Positions 18,866 to 22,882 of a stretch of DNA of 22,882 nt are shown here, in pieces. Where the stretch lies: the NCBI GenBank assembly GCA_016256075.1, contig SDVU01000072.1, positions 1-22,882 on the forward strand, written 5' to 3'. The stretch's first letter is position 1. The number at the start of each line of letters is the position of its first letter. The position numbers and the translations under genes are program-made. Below the pieces are notes generated by a model, which did not search any database, was not told the DNA's origin, and worked only from the letters and a program-made list of their open reading frames with translations. Source of the stretch: Dictyocoela muelleri (Eukaryota > Microsporidia).

Positions 18866-19420
18866 TTTTCAAACTTATAAACCCCTTTTTTCAAACTTAA
18901 AACCCCTTTTTTTCAAACTTATAAACCCCCTTTTTCAAACTTATAAACCCCCTTTTTTCAAACTTATAAACCCCCTTTTTCAAACTTATAAAACCCCTTT
19001 TTCAAACCTATAAACCCCTTTTTTCAAACTTATAATCCCCTTTTTTAAACTTATAAGCCCCTTTTTCAAACTTATAAACCCCCTTTTTCAAACTTATAAA
19101 CCCCTTTTTTTAAACTTATAAACCCCTTTTTTCAAACTTATAAACCTCATTTTTCAAACTTATAAACCTCATTTTTCAAACTTATAAACCCCCTTTTTCA
19201 AACTTATAAACCCCTTTTTTCAAACTTATAAACCCCTTTTTTTCAAACTTATAAACCCCCTTTTCAAACTTATAACCCTCCTTTTTCAAACTTATAAACC
19301 CCCTTTTTTAAACTAAAAACTCCCCCCCCTTTTTCAAACTTATAAACCCCCTTTTTTAAACTAAAAACTCCCCCCCTTTTTCAAACTTATAACCCCATTT
19401 TCAAACTAATAAAAAACTTT
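18866..19420. repeat. 22-bp satellite array, about 25 units
   Basis: Tandem units of caaacttataaacccctttt type, about 20-24 bp each, differ mainly in the lengths of the C and T runs. About 25 units were counted by eye. Some units are variant (caaacttataaacctcat twice in a row). Near the right end a two-unit block (a normal unit plus aaactaaaaactccccccc) is itself duplicated, showing recent unequal exchange or slippage. On the minus strand each unit has a run of four to eight G. Confidence 0.95.
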
Positions 19421-19429
19421 TTCAGGGTA

Positions 19430-20745
19430 GCGCGATAACCGGTCGCAAGCGATTTCTCGCTCTGCGCTTGCACCGAGTTTCCGAGAACTAAACCGAAATT
19501 TCTTTACAAATGTATTTTTAATTTTTTTAGTTTTAACAAGAAATACAATTCTTACTTCTCTTAGTACACTCTTGACTCTAAAAAATATTGAAAAATAGAA
19601 AATTCGGAAATACACAGTGATAATTTAAATTATTTTTATTGTTTTAATATAAAATTGTTCACCGTGTTTTTGATAATATTCGGCTTCTAAAGTTAAATTA
19701 AAACCCGAAGAATTGCAAATACACGTGCCAATATAAGTATAATTTTTTATACGTTAGAATTTCTATATTTGGTAAGTTCGATATTGAGATGATGCCTGTG
19801 TAAAAGTAAAACTTTATATTTACAAATTTTTTTAATGATAACGCTACATCTGGCAAAAAAATAGGGTTTACATGAAATAATAATAATAAATTCGTAAAAC
19901 AACAAAAATTTACAAGCACAGCCTTTTTTAAAAATAATACTAAAATAACATTAAATTCACCAAACATTTACGAGTTTGTTAAAAAAATGAAGAACACGAT
20001 AAAATGAGTGGAATTAATTCGAAAAAAAGAATATAAATCATAAAAAAATTAGCAGCCGAATCTTTTGATATAATTCAAAACTATATTTAAAATAATTGTA
20101 TTTTTTTTATTTTTCAACCTAAATTTGGTAAAACTCCAACTAAAATATTTTTTTTAAATATATTACTTGTTAACCACATCCGTAGTTTACAACCCATAGA
20201 GTGTCTTCTCCTCTTAGACATCTCTAACATTAATATTTTAACATGGTTCTTGTTTTCATAAACGCTACAAATGGCCTACCCAGAAGTCTAGCTGTATACG
20301 CATTTTCGTTGTATTAATGACGCAACAGGACACAGATAATTATAGGATTTTTCATAGTTTTTTATATTTAGTACTTTTTGCCGAGATACGTAGCCGTCCT
20401 AATCTCCAGAAATATTAGAACCATTATGATTCATTGTAATATTATATCAGTTCTTAATCAGCATACCACACAAGAATAATGTATATTAACACTATAGTTC
20501 TATATTTATTTATGGCTTATTGTAATTAATAATTATTTATTAAATGATGTAAGCGGAAATTAAAACAGGGATACTTAATTTTACATTTCATAGTGATAAC
20601 CACCCACCTATATGCCTCAAATTAAATTATTTGATTTTAAATATTTATACTTCTATTAATTAAATTATTTTTTCGATCTTGCGGTGCGTTCTCACAAATT
20701 CGCCGCAAGCGCGGTGCGAGAACCCACTGTATCGAGTTATCACAC
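19430..20745. mobile_element. Inverted-repeat-bounded segment, possible old DNA transposon
   Basis: A GC-rich arm at 19430-19488 (gcgcgataacc, ttctcgctctgcgcttgc, gagaac) matches the inverse of 20688-20745 (gtgtgataac, ttctcgcaccgcgcttgc, gagaac), with roughly 60-65 percent identity over 58 bp. The arms bound 1.3 kb. Inside lie copy B of the tRNA-derived repeat (20158-20618) and about 650 bp of AT-rich sequence with a short coding-like stretch (KKLAAESFDIIQNYI near 20042-20090, + strand). No transposase family was recognised, so the mobile-element reading is tentative. Confidence 0.4.
20158..20618 (-). repeat. tRNA-derived repeat / SINE-like element, copy B
   Basis: On the minus strand this 461-bp unit aligns over its whole length with copy A at 3341-3795. 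The head is tataggtgggtggttatcac, against tagctcagtggttaacac in A. Then come ataaataat, attacaataagcc and aactatagtg. The most conserved block is ggagattaggacggctacg and cgtatacagctagacttctg, against cgtatacagctgggcttctg in A. The end is gaggagaagacactctatgg. The A and B boxes are more degraded than in copy A. It sits inside the inverted-repeat-bounded segment 19430-20745. Confidence 0.75.
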
Positions 20746-21068
20746 AAAGCTTTTTACTGACCTAAAAACCACCTTTTTATCCCACCAATAACCCACTATT
20801 TTTAAACATTTAACTACTTTTCATTTTTTACACATATAATTTCTTGTGTTTAACTCTATTTTCAAAATTAAGCCTATAAATCTGAAGAATTTCAATTTTA
20901 AAGAATATGTTATTTTTAAAGATGTTGCTGCTTAAAAAAATTTATAAAAATATTTATTTTTAGAACAAAAAGGTTTCGATTGCCAAAAAATATAATGTCG
21001 ATTTATATATTTAGATGTATTTTACATTTAAATATTATCTTTAAATAAAAAAAAATTCAACTCTCTTT
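20746..21068. other. AT-rich stretch left of the second IS630/Tc1-like gene
   Basis: No gene was seen. The stretch at 20760-20810 has C-rich tracts (accacc, tcccacc, acccact) reminiscent of, but not matching, the satellite. No terminal inverted repeat for the transposase to the right could be identified. Confidence 0.4.
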
Positions 21069-22093
21069 ATGAGAATAGAAAATACAGACACCAAAAGGAA
21101 AAGGAGAACCCAAATAACAAAAGAAAAAACAGAATCATTCTTAGACATTATAGACCAAGAAAAGACACAAGTTGAAATATGTAGAATCTTGAAGTTATCA
21201 AAAAGTACATTGCAAAAGATGATAAATAAATATCACACGGGCGATTTCGATGACTTAAAAAATATCAAAACTACAGAGCAATTAAAGAAAGGTTCAAAAA
21301 AAGATTATGAAATTGAAAAAAGCGTAGTACGATTGGAACTTGAAGCAAACCCATGCACTACGCTTAAACCAATATCTATAAATATAAATAATAACAATGG
21401 AATCAACTTATCGATACCATCTATTTATCGTAGAATTAAGATGTTACGATATACTCAAAAGTTTTGTCCAAAATCTCCATTAATAGAAATTCTGATGTCA
21501 ATAAAACATTGAAAGTAGAATATGCTAATTTACTCTCAACAATCCCTAATTACAAGATTATATTTTTATACGAATCGGGCTTTAATATTTATTTAACTCC
21601 AAAATATGGTTATTCTCTCAAAAACGTTAAAGCGTGTATAACTGTTCTAAATTCAAAAGTAAAAAAAATGTTTCGTTTTTATGCGCAATTTAATTGATGG
21701 AATATATATGACAAAAACGATCAAAGGAAGTTTCAAATTAGAAGATTTAATTTTATTTATAAATAATGACCACCCTTTACTCAATCATAATAATAAAAAA
21801 AATTATAATTGATAATGCATCTATCCATAAAACGGTGGGTGTTAAAGAGGCTTTTATGAACAGAGGATATATTCTCAAATTTATCCCACCTTATTTCCCC
21901 ATTTAAATCCGATAGAGGAGTTTTTTCATGCTTTAAATCGAAATTCTCTAATGAAGATCGTTGTGCCACAATTAGTGATATCATTTCTTGTATAAATAGA
22001 ATAGTTGAAAATGAATATTTTAATATGACAGGGTTTTTTGCACGTATAAGAACGTGGATATACAAGGCACTTGCAAGACAAGGTTTTTTATAA
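21069..22093 (+). pseudogene. IS630/Tc1-like transposase remnant, second family
   Basis: The N-terminal helix-turn-helix region (21069-21512) contains KTQVEICRILKLSKSTLQKM. The following frame (21464-21697) has LKVEYANLLSTIPNYKIIFL and YESGFNIYLTPKYGYSLKN. The first catalytic position, normally DESGFN, reads YESGFN, so the first Asp is replaced by Tyr. The second Asp is in IIIDNASIHKTVGVKEAF (about 21799-21855). The Glu is in LNPIEEFFHALNR, 34 residues further on, in a shifted frame near 21900. The C-terminal end RIRTWIYKALARQGFL reaches a stop at 22091-22093. Frame changes lie near 21475, 21690, 21795, 21900 and 21950. It belongs to a different lineage from the Tc1 at 9719-11177 (DNASIHK rather than QQDNDPKH) and is more decayed. 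No terminal repeats were found. Confidence 0.85.
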
Positions 22094-22882
22094 TGGAGTA
22101 AAATTATTGATAAATATGCACGATCTTTAAATTTAATAAATTATTTGAAAAAAATGTTAATTGAGGTCTTAAATTCTATAATATTTAAAATATAGTAAAA
22201 TATATAAATCATCGTTTTCCAATTAAATATTTTCCATATAAACTGTATTTTTTTTAATATTCGACTTTAAATTAAAACAATTTTTTTCATTTTAAATAAA
22301 ATTGTTTTGTTAATATAATGCTGCTATATTTTGTATATTTATTAAAATTGTCATGACCCCGAGATAATTTAAATAAGAAATAAAGATAAAATGATAAAAT
22401 TTATAAAAATTGGGGAGAAAACAGTAACAAATCGAAAGATTAAAACTGGCAAAATTGATGAAAACAGTCCAAATACAATCAAAAAACTCTAATAATATGT
22501 CACAGAAACATCACAGTGGCGATTCAATAAAAGCACTTAATAAAAAACAGCTTTGAAATTCGACATATAATTGCTTGTTGATTCTCGGAGCATTTCGCAT
22601 TAGCCTGGCAAATTGAATAATTATACTTTTCATGATTTCATATAAAGTGTTTCAACAATTAATAAGTAATTTACTATAAAAATCCAAACCTGTTTTTAAA
22701 GCAATTTTTTACAATTATTTTTATTATATTGAATTAATTTTTGCAATTTACATTTACGTATTTTATTTTTCGAACATGCGATCATGATAAATCTGGCTTT
22801 CCGACATTTGTAGCTATTTTTAATAAAAACTAACGAATACTACCTGAAAGCATTTCGTTTTAGTGAGGTTTGCATATATATA
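22094..22882. other. AT-rich stretch to the window end, no gene seen
   Basis: No domain, RNA gene or clear repeat was recognised. A 33-codon open frame starts at about 22391 (+, MIKFIKIGEKTVTNRKIKTG at its start) and is preceded by a CCCC about 35 bp upstream. It is too short and unlike any known protein, so it is not called. Confidence 0.45.

Noticed and set aside
18866-19420. Telomeric repeat
   Set aside because: The unit is about 22 bp with variable C/T runs, interior to the window and flanked by ordinary sequence on both sides, so a satellite is the better description.
19698-19967. 89-residue minus-strand open frame
   Set aside because: It is hydrophobic and Phe/Leu-rich without a domain, and a weak coding-like signal nearby lies on the other strand, so it was not called.
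22391-22492. 33-codon open frame near the right end
   Set aside because: It is too short, has no similarity I recognise, and the C tract lies too far upstream to decide a start.

Overview
The window is very AT-rich (only scattered GC islands) and gene-poor. It most resembles a microsporidian genome in a transposon-swollen intergenic region. The evidence is one compact, intron-free, shortened host gene (an AOS1/SAE1-like E1 subunit, minus strand, 4571-5125) with a CCCC tract 5-8 nt upstream of its ATG, the typical microsporidian upstream motif. It is surrounded by decayed MULE, Merlin/ISXO2-like, Tc1/IS630-like and Ty3/gypsy-like elements of the kinds known from these genomes. The organism assignment is an inference from style, not from a marker gene.

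Layout, left to right. 1-600 is AT-rich sequence with G-run clusters. 640-1920 (-) is a decayed FLYWCH/MULE transposase. 2185-2805 is a candidate MITE. 2929-3200 is a 21-bp minisatellite. 3341-3795 is copy A of a tRNA-derived repeat with A and B boxes. 4571-5125 (-) is the AOS1-like gene. 5196-5490 is copy C of the same repeat, whose A-box head is amplified six times just upstream of that gene. 5540-11645 (-) holds an old Ty3/gypsy fossil, split by a Tc1 element (9719-11177) with TA duplications and IR/DR ends. 11646-12776 is a Merlin element sitting in an inverted LTR-like repeat. 12777-14692 is a cluster of LTR-like repeats, partly head-to-head, that flanks a second FLYWCH/MULE element (13034-14518). 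14693-16500 (+) is a second Ty3/gypsy-like fossil. 16500-16899 is a MITE. 17229-17562 is a 140-bp-arm palindrome related to the LTR-like repeat. 17632-17832 is an unidentified coding-like remnant. 18190-18345 is a CpG-rich island. 18866-19420 is a 22-bp satellite of about 25 units. 19430-20745 is an inverted-repeat-bounded segment carrying copy B of the tRNA-derived repeat (20158-20618, minus). 21069-22093 (+) is a second, different IS630/Tc1-like transposase remnant. The rest is AT-rich sequence without recognisable genes.

The most interesting signal is the roughly 460-bp tRNA-headed repeat family. Two near-full-length copies lie in opposite orientation 17 kb apart, and a third copy has a six-fold tandem array of Pol III A-box motifs about 70 bp from the start of the only host gene. 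It could be an undescribed SINE-like retroposon or a Pol III-transcribed RNA family. The second is the repeated head-to-head (palindromic) arrangement of one LTR-like sequence family. All alignments here were made by eye; no database search was run.
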